DNA of 64,000 nt from Cephalotus follicularis (GCA_001972305.1 BDDD01000171.1:108391-172390), one strand, 5' to 3'. Positions 46,701-60,050 are shown, numbered from the stretch's first letter. Notes: generated by a model not told the origin, from the letters alone. Numbers and translations: made by a program.

Positions 46701-46964
46701 AAGACATATTTGAGATTATGGAAATAAATGAAAGATGTTAGCAATAAGCAAAATTTTGATATATAATAGTTTCAATTAAAAGTATGATGATTCTAAGGTT
46801 TAGTCTTCAAAGTTGTATGTACACCTGGAAGTTATGAGGTTTTGAATACGATATAATATAGATCGTTAAATGGTTAAACGATTTAAAGGTTCACCCCTAC
46901 GTAACGCACCGGATCCTCGAGGCTCGCTTTGAGTATAAAGCGAACTCGGGTCGAGGGCGTTACA
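43766..46964 (+). mobile_element. Element H: 3.2-kb solo LTR nested in element F
   Basis: Starts TGTAACAACCAAAGTTTTCG, ends GGGTCGAGGGCGTTACA, 3199 bp, flanked by TGTGA. No coding domains. It contains repeated GAGTCCTCGGAT and CAGAGGAG words (44090-44400), as in the LTR of D. Its last 900 bases match G (52033-52780) in inverted orientation (words TTGGAT, GATGCTCACGGACATGCATG, GTAACGCA). It is younger than F. The family is probably the same as, or close to, that of solo LTR I. Confidence 0.85.
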
Positions 46965-46969
46965 TGTGA

Positions 46970-49720
46970 GGGCCACATTGATAATGAGATTTATGTTTTA
47001 AATACTGATTGCAAAACGACATTGTCAATCGAGCAAGGAACTAAAAGACAAAGAGAGAATAATGAAATTAATCAATCCTATACTTGGCACTGTAGATTGG
47101 GTCATCCTAGTGAGGCAAGGATGTCAAAGTTGGTTAAGGATGGTGTTTTGGACATCCAGGACTTAGAGTCCTTTCTAACATGTGGATCTTTCTTGCTTGA
47201 AAAAATGACCAAATCTTCCTTCTCCAGTCTAGGAGAAAGGGCGGTGGATTCACTGGGTTTAATCCACACCGACGTCTGTGGACTTATGTTGGTCAGTGCA
47301 CGGGGAGGATATCTTTACTTCATTACTTTTACCGATGATTTGTCACGATATGGGTATGTGTTTCTGATGAGACACAAATCAGATTCCTTTGAGAGGTTCA
47401 AGGAATTTAGAAATGAAGTAGAGAAGTAAACGGGTAAGCCCATTAAAACACTTCGATCAGATCGAGGGGGCGAGTACCTGTCTGCTGAGTTCCAGGATTA
47501 TCTTAGAGATAATGGGATTCTCTCACAGTGGACCCCTCCAAGGAACACCACGGCATAATGTTGTGTCTGAATGGAGGAATCGGACCTTGATGAATATGGT
47601 CCGGTCCATGATGTCTTTTGCATACCTCCCTTCCTCATTTTTGGGTTATGCACTGGAAACAGCTGCATATGTCCTTAACCAGATTCCTTCGAAATCTGTT
47701 CCCTCCACTCCATACCAGGTATGGATAGGAAGGAAGCCCAGCCTAAAACATTTGAGAGTTTGGGGCTATCCAGCTTACGTTACAAGGTTGGAACCTAGTA
47801 AGCTAGAGGCACGATCAGATCGGTGCCGGTTTGTGGGGTATCCCAAAGAAACGATGGGATATTATTTCTACCATCCCAGCAAACAAAATGTGTTTGTTTC
47901 GTGTACTACAGTTTTTCTGGGGAAGGAATACCTACTCGCAGGAAGCAGTGGGAGCAAAGTGGAACTCGAGGAGTTGCCATCGGGAGAAACACCGCAGAAC
48001 GAAAAGGAATTAGAGGCTAGTACCTCTAGAGACACAACTGGAATTAGATTCCAGGATGAGATTAGATCTCATACAGGCACTCCTCAAGTGAGGAGATCAG
48101 GCAGGGTTTCAACAGCGCCAGAGAGATATGGTTTTCTCGTTGAAGGCACTGATGAACCCAACATTATTGAGGATGATGAGCCTACCAGCTATCAGGAAGC
48201 AGTACAAGGCACTGATTCCAAAGCATGGTTAGATGCCATGAAATCCGAGATGGATTCCATGTACGCCAACCGAGTTTGGAACTTGGTCGAAGCTCCTGAG
48301 GGCATGGTGCCTATTGGTTGCAAGTGGAACTTCAAGAAGAAGATTGGCGCAGATGGAAAGATTGAGACATACAAAGCGCGATTGGTGGCGAAATGGTATA
48401 GACAGCGACATGGGGTCGATTATACCGAAACTTTCTCACCAGTGCGATGCTCAAATCTATTCGGATTTTGCTTGCTATTGTAGCTCATTATGATTATGAG
48501 ATATGAAAAATGGATGTCAAGACCGCGTTCTTAAATGGACATCTTGAAAAGGACATTTATATGTCCCAACTCGAGGGGTTTACATCCACTGAATCTTCGC
48601 ACATTGTGTGCAAGCTTCAGAGGTCGATTTATGGCCTAAAGCAAGCATCTAGGAGCTATAACATACGTTTTGATGAGGCTATCAAGTCTTTTGGCTTCAT
48701 TAAAAATTTAGATGAGCCTTGTGTCTATCGAAAATAGGAAAACCCAGGAATCACTTTTTTGGTGCTATACGTGGATGACATTCTGATCATTGGGAATGAT
48801 GTAGGGATGTTGTAATCCGTGAAAGTATGGCTAGCCAAGAACTTCTCCATGAAGGATATTGGAGAATCCTCTTACATACTTGGTATAAAGATCTATAGAG
48901 ATGGATCTAGTAGGTTGCTTGGGCTTTCCCAAAGCCAGTACATCAGCAAAGTGCTGAAACGATTTAGTATAGAGAATTCCAAATGGGGCGTATTGCCAAT
49001 AGGCCATGGAATTCAACTTTCCAAGAGGACGTCCCCGCGGACATCTGAGGAAAGGACAGTCATGAGTCAGATGACCTATGCTTCGGCTGTGGGATCGATC
49101 ATGTATGCCATGCTGTGTACTAGGCCTGATGTCGCACATGCCTTGGGAATGGCAAGTCAATTTCAGTCCAATCTCGGTTTGAAACACTGGGAAGTAGTAA
49201 AGGGGATCCTTAAGTACCTTAGATGGACTGAGGATGCTTTCTTGATCTACGGTGGAGATAGTGAGTTGAAATTGGAGGGATACACTGACTCCAGTTTCAA
49301 TAGTGATCCGAATGATCACAAATCAGTGTCGGGATATGTCTATATCCTGAATGGCGGTGCTGTGAGTTGGAAAAGCTCAAAACAGGAAACTACGGCAGAC
49401 TCAGCTATCAGGAAGCATAGTATATAACAACCTTAGATGTTGTAAGAGATGGTGTTTGGATGCGTAAGTTCACAGATGAACTTAGAGTGGTTCCAACCAT
49501 TAGTTGTTCTGTAGTGCTCTACTGTGACAATAATGGGGCTGTTGCGCAATCCAGGGAGCTCAGGTCTCACCAACAGTCCAAACATATCTTGCGGTGTTAT
49601 CATTAATCTGAGAGATCTTTGATAGAGGAGATATTGTTTTAGAGAGGGTCGCTTCAGAGGCAAATTTAGCAGACCCACTCAATAAAGCTCTTTGTAGTAG
49701 AGCGTCATAGTAGTATGATG
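46970..49720 (+). pseudogene. Element F pol remnant (pre-integrase, integrase, RT, RNase H)
   Basis: Pre-integrase HCRLGHPSEARMSKLVKDG (about 47090-47150). Integrase core about 47230-47560 (LIHTDVCG, RYGYVFLMRHKS) and its C-terminal part to about 47950 (SLKHLRVWGYPAYV). RT about 48180-48830 (SKAWLDAMKSEMDSMY, MDVKTAFLNGHLEKDIYM, SIYGLKQAS). RNase H about 49120-49700 (GYTDSSFNSDPNDHKSVSG). Standard copia order. Broken in several places. Confidence 0.88.
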
Positions 49721-49766
49721 GGCTTGAACTACAGGGCTTCGTGGCTTGAAGGGCCAAGTGGGAGAT

Positions 49767-51806
49767 TGTTAGAAAGAGTGTGACCCGTCAAGCCACTAGG
49801 TGGTTCAATGTACTTGTACTCTGCTCATTATACATACAATCTTCTTCTATTCATGTTACATTGGGAAAATTGTATTTTATTATTGGCATAACTGTATATG
49901 TTTTATCACATAATTGAAGCATGACACTGCTTACATATATGGTGCCCTGTCACATCAAAGGGTTGGTTGTCGAGCCAAGGGCTATAAGAGCGACTTTTGT
50001 ATTCCATGTGACTAAACTGTTCCAAGTCATAGGTTCACTTATTTTGGGTATTTGTGAACCGGACAGACTTGCCGTATTGTGCTTGCTCTCGCGAATGAGA
50101 GGGTGGAGTATCTCATTGTCACTTGGGTTGAACCCTAAAGCTAATGCAGGGTGCGTATTGGGAGCATGTACACTGAACTTGACCCACCATGGGAATTCTA
50201 TTTGGATGGTCACATATCCTGTGTCAGTAGAGTTTCCAGTCTGAGATAGTAGTGTATAGACTCTACGAGTCTAGCAAGTTCTTGTTGGACTTGTCTGATC
50301 TTTAGACCTGAGCGGCTACTGTGCATTGCATAGAGACTGTCTGACTTTGATTTCTGCCCTACCCAGTTCTTTCTCGGGACTGGCAAATAGGCAGCTTTTG
50401 GGTCTTGCAGGATTTATGTGAATGTAAGTGAGTGCACAACAAGGAATCGTCACACCTAATGTGAGGGTGATTGGCTCAATAGTATTTGTATTCATTGTGG
50501 ACTTTGAAATACCTGGCCAGGTTATGGTGAGATGGAACCTAGGTTTTCCGGAAATACTTGTCGATGGTCATGATGGTAAAATACGGATTTATAGATACTG
50601 GCATATCTAGGGTTGACACCCTTATCCTAGGCCGTGATCGGAGCCGAGTTTGATGAGGGATTATAGTACATGGTAACTGTTATCAAGATAAAGTATCGGA
50701 TGTATCGAAAACAGACTTAATTGTGGAAATTAATCAAGAGATTAATTTATGCACCTGGAATGTGATAGTCATAGGTTCAGGGTCTTAAAAGTAAAGGACT
50801 ATTTATAGTATGTTTACTTAAGAGCAAGGCGTCTTAGTAACACACCATTGTTATCGATTAATTCTAGACTTTCAGGTCCCGTCTCATGAGTATATAAATT
50901 AGATACATATATCGTATTGTTTTATAACGCGTGATAGCACATGTTATATTGTGGTGTAATTATTAATATGTTGCGCAACTAATTTAGTTGACATAACACA
51001 TTAGTAAAATTATGGTATTAAGTAATAAATGATAGTTGGATTATTATTTATCTCTCTCCTCATAGGCTGCTGCATGGAACATCAACGTGTTGGTTGTTAG
51101 ACAATCAATATGGTAAGTAGCAGTCAAAGTAAATATAACACGTTAAAACATTTCTTCTCTTATCCATTCCATATGTCAAGGTAACAAAATGAAAAAATGA
51201 TTTGCATTCATGGGAATCAAATCCAGATAACTGATTTTCAGTTTTATGATGATCCATTATTATGGATCAAACTTTGGGGATAAGAGAGAGAAGAAAGTTT
51301 GAACGTTAAAAACGTGTGTGTTCTTAGAGAACAAATAATGAGGAACCATGACACTTTTTACAGAGAGTTAGAGTCTGGTGTGTGTTCTTAGAGAACAAAA
51401 CACTGAGAAGAAAAGAAAATACCATAGCACCACTATTTGATTTCTATAGGTGGTGTACTGCTTTCATTGAGCATTACATTCCCTGTATTAATCCTAGATT
51501 ATGATTAGTGCTATAGGAATTGTTTTACATTGGTTTATCTGCTGCTGTTCGTTCCTGAGTGAAAGCTTCAAGTCTCCGAATAGATACTTGAAGGAAGGAG
51601 TTGGTTACTTGGTATAAACTCTACCCTTCTATGAATGTTTATATTGTTTATCTGGATTGTTGATTAGCGATCATAGGTTGTTTGTATTCTTTTATGGTGT
51701 TAGATAATGGATGTTATTTGTTTTGAGCCACTTTTATGAAAATTAAAGTTGAACAGTCCATGCAACTAATGCCTAAAATGACTATAAACTCAGTTTTGTT
51801 CTTATA
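49767..51806 (+). repeat. 3' LTR of element F
   Basis: 2040 bp from TGTTAGAAAGAGTGTG. Followed by the GAACC duplication and then by E-type sequence. Confidence 0.92.
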
Positions 51807-51811
51807 GAACC

Positions 51812-52032
51812 TACATCCTCAGCTACTGTCGAAGGAGAGAGCCGTATTAAGCTTTCCTTTTAATATTTTGTCTTCTGCTTTGTTTTATTTTGTTTTGTGA
51901 TATGCTTCTAACCACTTCTTCTTGATTCCTTGCAGTAATGGCATCTCGGTAAACAACAATGGACCTTGTAAGGGCTGGCCGCGAGCATGCCTGAGCTATT
52001 GATCCCAAGGAGCTAAGACAGCAGGATCTTAG
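51812..52032 (-). mobile_element. Element E, right part (continuation after F)
   Basis: E resumes directly after F's GAACC. The plus strand carries the end of the first antisense exon, a GT...TTGCAG intron-like stretch (about 51847-51935) and an ATGGC start of the next exon, placed as in D at 22978-23080. It stops at the LTR end of G (52033). Confidence 0.65.
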
Positions 52033-52780
52033 TGTAGCATCCCCGACACGAGTCCGCTAAATACTCAAAGCGTACTTCGAGGATCGGTTGCGTTACGTGG
52101 GGTGAACCGTTATATCCTTTAACACTCTTGTCTAAAGCTACATTACATCATAAACTTATGCATTTCAACATAATACATAGCCTTAAATTCAAACTTTAAA
52201 CATTCTCATCTTATCTAAAGATGTTATAAACTATACATTCTTTTACATTTGCACAGGATCATCCTATACTACAGCGGAAAACATTGTCTTATTACATATT
52301 AAAACATTTATGCAAACGTTATTGCATAGTACATTTCATTCACAAACTTCTTTTTAAGAGCTCCCTCTAAAGCTCGCATTCTCCATTCAATCATTTCCTG
52401 AAAACATTTTATTTGAAAACAACATAGAAAGGAATGAGCTCAAAATAGCTCAGTAAGGTTTTCATTGTAAAACACATTTCATCATTTCACTTTTCTAGTT
52501 AAACTCATAACTAGAACATTTTGTAAAACACATCTCTTTTCTAGTCAAAATTCGCAACTAGAACATTTCGTAAAAATATAACATAGCAGTCATAAAACCT
52601 TAATGAACCCTTTTACACCTCTTCATTGGGGCATTGTGCACTCACCGACTACTATCCTTACATCACATGCATGTCCGTGAGCATCTCGCTCCATTAACAT
52701 TAATCCATCTCGGATTCGTTCCCCTTGGATCGCAATCCAAGAGTGGTTCATTCATCATTTCATAAAACATTTCCTTAATG
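52033..52780 (-). repeat. Element G: truncated H-type LTR, inverted
   Basis: The plus strand starts TGTAGCATCCCCGACACGAG, the reverse complement of the H end (ACTCGGGTCGAGGGCGTTACA, here in variant form). It follows H backwards through CATGCATGTCCGTGAGCATC and GGATCGCAATCCAAGAG to about 52780, where similarity stops. A partial solo LTR or a broken element end. Confidence 0.72.
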
Positions 52781-54770
52781 CACTCCCCGACTACATTATG
52801 CTTGCTCCCAGGGAGGGAGGATGGATCTTCTCATGGACTATTCGGTATTATCCTAAAGCTAATGTGGGGTGCATGCGCGGATGCATAATGTTGAATTGAC
52901 CCACCAATAGGATCCCTATTTGGATAGTCAATACCCATGTCAATAGGAATTCCTATGGTCTCGGTAGTGTATAGTCTATGGTGACTAGTAGGTCCACGCC
53001 TACGTTGACTCCTTTGACCTGAGCGGCTAGCATGCATTGTGTGGTGACTACTTGACTTTGATTTTCGTCTTCCCCAGCACTAGCCACGTGCTGGAAAAAG
53101 GGTTGTCTTTGGGTCTTGTGGAATATGCATTGAGATGTATGAGCGAGTGCCCAACAATGGATCGTCACACCCGGGCTGAGGGTGACCAGCTCTATTTATC
53201 TATGTACGTTATAGACTTAAAAAATCCTGTACAGGTTATAGATGGACCAGAGACGGGGTGGTTTCCATGGGAGGTCTGTCATAGTCTCAGTGCGATCATA
53301 GATATTTAGCATCACGGCTAAATCTAGGGGTGACATTTATCCAAACCCTAGACCGATGGTCGGAGCTAAGTATGACGAAGGAAACATGACACATACGCCA
53401 ATGACTGGACAAAGCGACTGACTATTCAGTCCCTGAATGATAGACGTGGTAATACACAGATCTGGGGGGTGACTAGAGATCACACTGAGGCTATTTTAAT
53501 AGTCGATGACTATTGGAATAGTCGTACCAGACAAACGGGATGATCTGGGAATTTATCATCATATTGGAGAACGACAGGATTTCGGGTCCTGCCTGAATTT
53601 GAACTGGTTAACATGTGAGGGAAACATGTCATTTAGTGAAAGGTTGACATCAAGGAGATGTTACTTTGCTAGTGAATATTTTATTTGCTAGATTCGGATC
53701 CATGCAGTACCACAATAAAATATTCCAAGCGAAGGGTTGATATGATTTTATGAATTTACATTAAGTACTTTGGGAACTTATTGTAAAGAGAGAGCAGTGG
53801 ACTATCTTTGGGCTTGGGATTAATTCCCATGTCATGGCTGAATTTGGGCCATAGTTAATGGACCATCTTGGCTTGTTTTTGGGCTCAACATTGTATAATA
53901 TTGAGAGGCCCAAAATCATGCCCAAATTAATTGCCCACATTAGTTGACTTTGTTAACTTATTCCCCCATTTGGCATCACACGACATCACACTTTGTGGGA
54001 GAGTGAATGGCCGGCCATGTGGTTTAAATGAACAAACATGTGTGAGATTTATATGGTTGAAAAATGATTAGTCATTATTGCATTTAATGTAACTTGACAA
54101 AAGGGAATTATTGCATAAAAGACAAAAAGCTTAATGTAAGATATTTTGAGAAACTTACTTAAACACATTTTGTTTTTGTCTTGTGAGAGAACATACGACA
54201 TTTTACACACTCTCTTGAAATCTCTCTCTCTCACATAATTGCTCTCTCTCCCATCTCTCTCTTTTGTGGCTGTGTCTTTCATTTGCAAAGAGAAAACATG
54301 CCAATTTTGTCTCCAAGAAAAGAGAGTTTCATATCAACTAAGCCTTATACACTTCTTTAGTCATTTTAGTTGGAGATTTCTTGGTGCATTACATTGGATC
54401 TTTACCTAGATTGATTTAGTCTAGGTTAAACAAAAAAACCTCTCCATCTTCTCCTTCTTTCCATGGTAAAAGGAAGGTCTTGGAGCTTTTGGTTTTGGAT
54501 TAAAGAGTAGAGGGAGCTTGACTTGAAGGAAGGAGTTCTTCACTTTTGTAATATTTTCTTCTCCTTCTTTTGTCTTTGTGGTTTCAACTTTTCATGATGC
54601 TTGGTGATGATTTGGATTTGCTTGTTTGCTTAATTAGTGATCTTGGACATTTATTGGGACACTTTGAGAATAGGATTTATGGTTTTCCCATTTCTTGGGA
54701 TTTAACTATTCAATTGGAATTAAAGTTAATCATCCTAAAGCCGAAAAATCAAATTGTGTGCTTCCGCTGC
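52781..54770 (+). repeat. Fragment J1: truncated LTR of an F/K-like copia family
   Basis: Begins mid-LTR at words shared with F and K (TTATGCTTGCTC, CCTAAAGCTAATG, GACCCACCA), and follows K's LTR through ATAGTCTATGGTGACTAGTA and ACATGACACATA(C/T)GCC to a GGGTCC(T/C)(G/A)CCTGA block. It then runs into its own AT-rich and CTCTCTC-rich sequence. No coding domain was recognised. The left end is lost. Confidence 0.62.
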
Positions 54771-55917
54771 CCTATGAGCCATAGGTTCCCAAAATTAGGA
54801 TCATACCGAGGGGTCGTACCAGAATCATGGGATGTTCTGGGAAATTTATCGTCGTACCGGATTCCAACCGGGCTTTCAGGTCCCACCTAATTTTGGAACA
54901 TGTTGAGAGACATGTCATTTGGTGAGAGGTTAGCATCTGGGAGATGTTACTTTGAAGAGAACATTTTATTTGCTGGACACATGTCACTTCTTTATAAGTG
55001 AGTCCAAGCATCACCATAATAAAATGTTCAGATGAAAGGGTTAATTGTTGTACAATTAAACACATTGGGTGTTTATTGAGAGGGAGAATATATGGGGCAG
55101 CAAGGGCTTGGGAAACCCTAGCCACATTGTGGGCTGAACCCTAACCATTTAAATGGTAAAGGATTCTGCCACCCCATGATCCAAATGCAAAGCCCAAATG
55201 TTGAAGTCCATTATGTCAAAATGTGGATTAATTTCCAAGTAATATAAGACACATGGCATGGGCTACATTTAACACATGGAGGGACACCAATCTCTCCATT
55301 CTTAGGGTCGGGTTTAAGGTGTCAAGGCAAGGAGAAGTCAAGTGACACTTGTCTCATGACTCATTCCAACATTTGTGGATGAGTGATAAGTGTCTCATGA
55401 CTAATACAAATTAAGCACACTCAATTTTGAAGGGGTAACTTCTTCATTCTTCTCCATGTGTAACCCAGTGCACTTTCTCTCATTCTTCCTCCCTAATCCG
55501 TGTCTCTCAAGTCCAAAATTAGAGGACTAAAGGGATTCAAGCTCTTGGAAGGAAGACAACAGTTCAGCCTCCTTATCACCCTCCAAGATCACTTTAGGTG
55601 GAGATAGTTTACACAACGTATCCTATCTTTTCTTGGGGTGATTAATAGATTAGGTTGACAAATAAAATAAAGCTCCATCATTGCTAGACATTGTGGCTGC
55701 GAGTTTTGGGACATCATTAGAGGAATTGCAAGCTTGGATATTAACGTGTATAGGGAGCACATCAAGGAAGGTGTTAGAGACTTTGGTGATGGTATCTAAA
55801 ACTTAATTCTTATTCCTTGTTGTTGATAATGGCTTCGGGTTCAAGCTAGAGTTTCTGACCCTAGCCGAACCCTTATTGTTCCATGTGGAAACATTTACAA
55901 ATTGCTAGGGACTACAC
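54771..55917 (+). repeat. Fragment J2: second truncated LTR of the same family
   Basis: Restarts at the block GGGATGTTCTGGGAAATTTA, which also occurs in J1 (as GGGATGATCTGGGAATTTAT) and K (GGGATGTTCTGAGAAATTTA), and repeats the following part of J1 in variant form. Ends where K begins. No gene is seen in it. Confidence 0.58.
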
Positions 55918-58336
55918 TGTTGGAGTAGGGGTGTCCCGGCATGCCACGAGGTGGCTCTGTATAAATATATATGTATGTATAAGATGCACTCCTTAACTGG
56001 AGATATCTCTTTAAGCCACGGGGTGGCTGCATGTGTGTATATTACACTCTCTATACAATATGAATTCCTTTTCGTGTTTAATAGTACATATTCAATCAAC
56101 AATGGCAACCCGCTATATGTATATCCCAAACCATCTTAAATGGATCGGGTGATCACCATGTCATCTGAGGACACATATAGTGCCCTGTCATTCAAGGGGT
56201 TGGATCTCATGCATGAGAGGTTAGGATAATGAGATCCTTACTCCCTTCTGACAGAACGTTCCAAGTAATAGGTTCACTTTCTTAGGGCAATTGTTGAACC
56301 GCAAAGACTTGCCGTGTTATGCTTGCTCTCGGGTTAAGCGGAGGATGGACCATCTCATTACCATTTGGATTTATCCTAAAGCATAATGCGGGGTTCATGC
56401 TAAGGAGCATGAGACTGAACAGACCCACCATAGGAAACCTATTTGGAAAGTCATACCTATATCAATAGGATTCCTATAGTCTCGGTAATATATAGTCTAT
56501 GGTGACTAGTAGACCATTCGTGGAGCTACGTTGTATCATTACACCTGAGCGGCTGTCATGCATGGTGTTGTAACTGTTTGGCTTTGATTTTCGCCTTCTC
56601 CAGCACTAGCCACGTGCTGAAAAAAGGGTTGCCTTTGGGGCTTGTGAGAGCTTCATTGATATGTATGGGTGAGTTCGCAATAAGGGATCATCACACCCAT
56701 ATGAAAGGTGACAAGCACTATATTATTTATGTCCATTGAGACTCATAAAACCCTGATCAGGTATAGGCAGACTGAAAATGGGGTTTCCGAGGAAGTTTGC
56801 CGAAAGTCTCAATGAGTACGTAAATTTATAGTTATCGCGACTTTACCTAGGGGTGACATTATTCCGAACCCTAGGTGGTGGTTGGAGCCAAATATGACGT
56901 AGGATACATGACACATATGCCGATGACTGGATAAAGTACTGGTTTACCGGATGTCGACTTAAAGACGTAGTTTATTCTACGGATCCGGGGGGTGATGGGA
57001 TTCACACCGGGGATGTTTTAATAGTCGGGGACTATTGGGATAGTCATACCAAAACTCCTGGGATGTTCTGAGAAATTTATAGTCGTACCGGATTCAAACA
57101 GGGCTTTCGGGTCCCACCTGATTATTGGAAAAGCGATGTCTGCTACACACATGCTAGCTTGGCAGAAAATCTAGTTTTTAGCTAGTATATATTAATTTGA
57201 CATTAGTGGCTTATTTATTAATTTATATTTACCACCGTATTGTCATATTAATATATTAAGAGAAGCCACAGTGGGAGTATGTTTAACATACGTTGTGCGG
57301 GTGCACATAATTAAAAACATGGAGAGACTTTGATATTAATAAAAAGAGAAAAGGGACACATGGCTTAATTGACTTTGGCTTTTGGTCTTTGGCGTCTCGA
57401 GTACGCCAATAACACGCCTGGTAGCGCTAAACGGGTGAGAGACGTGCCCAGCATCTGGCGACGCGTTCCTGGCTGGAGAAGACGAAGCCGTTGGCACTGG
57501 TGTCCGGGGAAAGGAGCAGACTCTCATCCATGGTACTCTCCTTTCTCTCTCTCCCTATTTTTTTCTCTTCTCTCTCTCTGTTTTAGCCGAGACGCATTTT
57601 TGCTTCTTCCCACTGTCGGCGTCTCTTCCACCGCCAACAGTCGCCGTAGGTGGAGCCAAGCTTTGGCTTTACCTACCTTGGCCCTAGATTAGGCTTTTCC
57701 CGGTGTTTTTTGACCGGTTTTTGGATGGAGAGTCGACTCTGCCGAGTCGACTCACTGTGGCTGTGACTTGGATTTTCGGCACGAGTGACAGCGAGTCTTG
57801 GCCACTAGTGCGTTTATCGGGGTGTTGGCATCCATATATGTCGCCGTCAGTCAATGACGTGTTGACCGAGTCGCATTGAGTCCGAACTCAGTGAGTTGGC
57901 ACCACTGTCTGCCATTCCATGGCGTTTCGGGGCGCTTCCAGGCGGGTCTTCGCCAGGAATGAGTAGATCTATGTTTTTGGAGTCCGTTGGTATGGTTATT
58001 GGTGTTTTGGCTGGTTGGCCGGAATCCGGCGGTCGTACTGGTGATGGACAGTTGCTGCTGCAAGCGCGTAGCGGCAAAGTGATGGAGCCGCCAACGTTGG
58101 TATGGTTCCTAATCTTTTATATTTAATGTTTACCGAATTGGTTTCGGTTAAGTGGATGTAGGCTTGACATTTCGTTTTGTTCGATGGAATATTAAAAGGA
58201 GATCCTAAGCGGATTGATTATGGTGGTAAGATGTAAGTGTGACCTTGACTTCGTGTCTTGGTGTATTTGAAAAATTAAAATTATACACACTTGCATCCTA
58301 GACCCAAAATCGATGGGACCCTCCCGGGTTCCAACA
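55918..58336 (+). repeat. 5' LTR of element K
   Basis: 2419 bp, starting TGTTGGAGTAGGGG and ending CCGGGTTCCAACA, so the ends form the inverted repeat TGTTGGA/TCCAACA. It contains GTGGATGTAGGC at 58152-58163, also present in element M. Confidence 0.83.
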
Positions 58337-58338
58337 AG

Positions 58339-58350
58339 TGGTATCAGAGC
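58339..58350 (+). other. Primer-binding site of element K
   Basis: TGGTATCAGAGC, the exact initiator-Met tRNA complement, two bases after the LTR end. Confidence 0.88.
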
Positions 58351-60050
58351 GATCCGCTTTAATATCAATTGGACTTTGATTTCAGTTTTTGGTGACTATT
58401 TTGGAATGATTAAAGTAGCTGAGATTCTAATTTAATTCCCTTCCCATTGTTGTTTTATAAAATTTATTTTTTCTTAAACCAAAGGAAACTAGATTTTAAA
58501 TAATTTAGTGGGAGTTTTACTGGAATATTGGCGAACTTGTCGGGATTATTTCGATTGATCATCAAAAATCGAAATTGCTTGTGTTTATTTATTTCTATTG
58601 TGGATATAGATTTAAATGTCTTATGCATGATGATAGGTGATAGGATTGAACCTAGCTTTTGGTTTCTTTTGTGGATGGTTTAATTTTCTTTATTATCATG
58701 TGCTTTATTTGGTCTGTAATATGGTTGCCTATGAGCACCATATTTCCTTATTTGTGTAATTCTCTCTCTCCCTCCAAATTGTATTCTATTCTTTATTTTT
58801 AAAATGTTTTTGTGAAAATTTCATTTTTGTAAATAAAAGAAGAGAAGAATCACAAAGGAGCTTGAAGAGGAAGATCAAGGAAAATGCAAGACCAAGTGAA
58901 GGCCATGTATGCATGGTGTATTTTGTAATAAAGTAGTTTTGAATAGTTCACCTAGGAGACCGAGTGATCACATACGCTCGTGTGATCGCTTATAGATTTA
59001 ATCTCTAGCCATGCCCTTTTTATTTCTATGTGGGACATTGGTTGCATGAGATGGATGTTTACTTTTTGCAAACAATCCAAACACGTCAAGCATAATAAGC
59101 CGTTTTCAAAGGGATTGGAAGATAAAATCTATTAATAAACGGCTTTGGTAATTTAAAATTTAATGAGACCTCAAATTCCTCCAATTGTGAAATAATAAGG
59201 CCATAAGCGGAGTGTCCTGCCGTTGGCCTTCCACACCTTTGTTTACTAGTATGGATATATTGGGGATAGCGCTACCACAACAGAGGTCGCCCGTATGACC
59301 ATTTCTACTAAATTTCAGTACTGGGGTAGCACTGGAAGGAAGTAGCCATGTTTCGTACCGATAGAACTCTCAGGGGCGGGTATCAAAACGGGTCTATTTC
59401 TTTGAGGGTAGTGGGTCTGACTTATACCGAGGTCATACTGTCCGTTCGTGCCCAGCATGGGACCGTATGGGTCGTGAGGCCGAAATTGTATCGGATCTTG
59501 CATTTCAAGGGCGATGCCCTAATGCAAACTTGATGCTAAATGGCTATCTATTCGGTATTATGGTTTGCATGCCAACAGCTGGGATCATAATATGCGGGAT
59601 AGATTCCTATCCCCACTAGGAAACGGGTGCTTCCCGAATTCCATATTGGAGGTGTGAGATACGATTAGAATAGTGGGAGGAGCCATAGTTACTGAAGACC
59701 AAGAGTTATGGTAATAACATAAAATTGAATGATCTGCTAAATTACTCTCCTGTTTCATCTAATAGGTTGTTAGATAACATATTCTATATACTAAAATGGT
59801 AAATGTAATACCCTGCTTGTTCGTATGTATTTTACGGACTTTTATGTGTTTGGTTTCGGGCTTTTAATTCTGTTTTAAATTTTAAAGTCTGGTTGCCCTG
59901 TATTTTGGGCCTATATGATTTGGGCTGTTTGATACCAGCCTAAATATTTTGATATGTAGTGCAATGTTGGGTTTGAGTTTATTTTATTTAATCAAAATTT
60001 TATATTTATGAAAACAATTCCTTTTTATTTTTTTTAAATCCTACTATTTC

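Larger units (their letters stand above)
38724..51806 (+). mobile_element. Element F: Angela-like Ty1/copia retrotransposon, interrupted by solo LTR H
   Basis: 5' LTR 38724-40772, primer-binding site at 40775, a long leader, gag (about 42540-43550), the start of protease, then H (43766-46964), then pre-integrase, integrase, RT, RNase H, a purine tract (AAGTGGGAGA) and 3' LTR 49767-51806. GAACC duplications at 38719-38723 and 51807-51811. The roughly 2-kb LTRs and the integrase/RT wording (SKSVPSTPYQVWIGRKPSL) resemble the Angela/BARE group. LTRs differ by roughly 5% by eye, so it is perhaps two million years old. About six to ten breaks plus the insertion. Confidence 0.92.
55918..59803 (+). 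mobile_element. Element K: 5' end of an Angela-like copia element
   Basis: 5' LTR 55918-58336, primer-binding site at 58339 (TGGTATCAGAGC) and a roughly 1.45-kb leader that is homologous to the leader of F (words GCATGATGATAGG, TTCACCTAGGAGACC, AGAATAGTGGGAGGA). A gag ATG lies at 59796, just before element L interrupts it. Nothing more of K lies inside the window; the rest should be beyond L. Its age and state cannot be judged from this part. Confidence 0.8.

Noticed and set aside
58339-58350. tRNA-like sequences at primer-binding sites
   Set aside because: These are only 12-18-base complements of tRNA 3' ends used for priming; no tRNA gene fold surrounds them.
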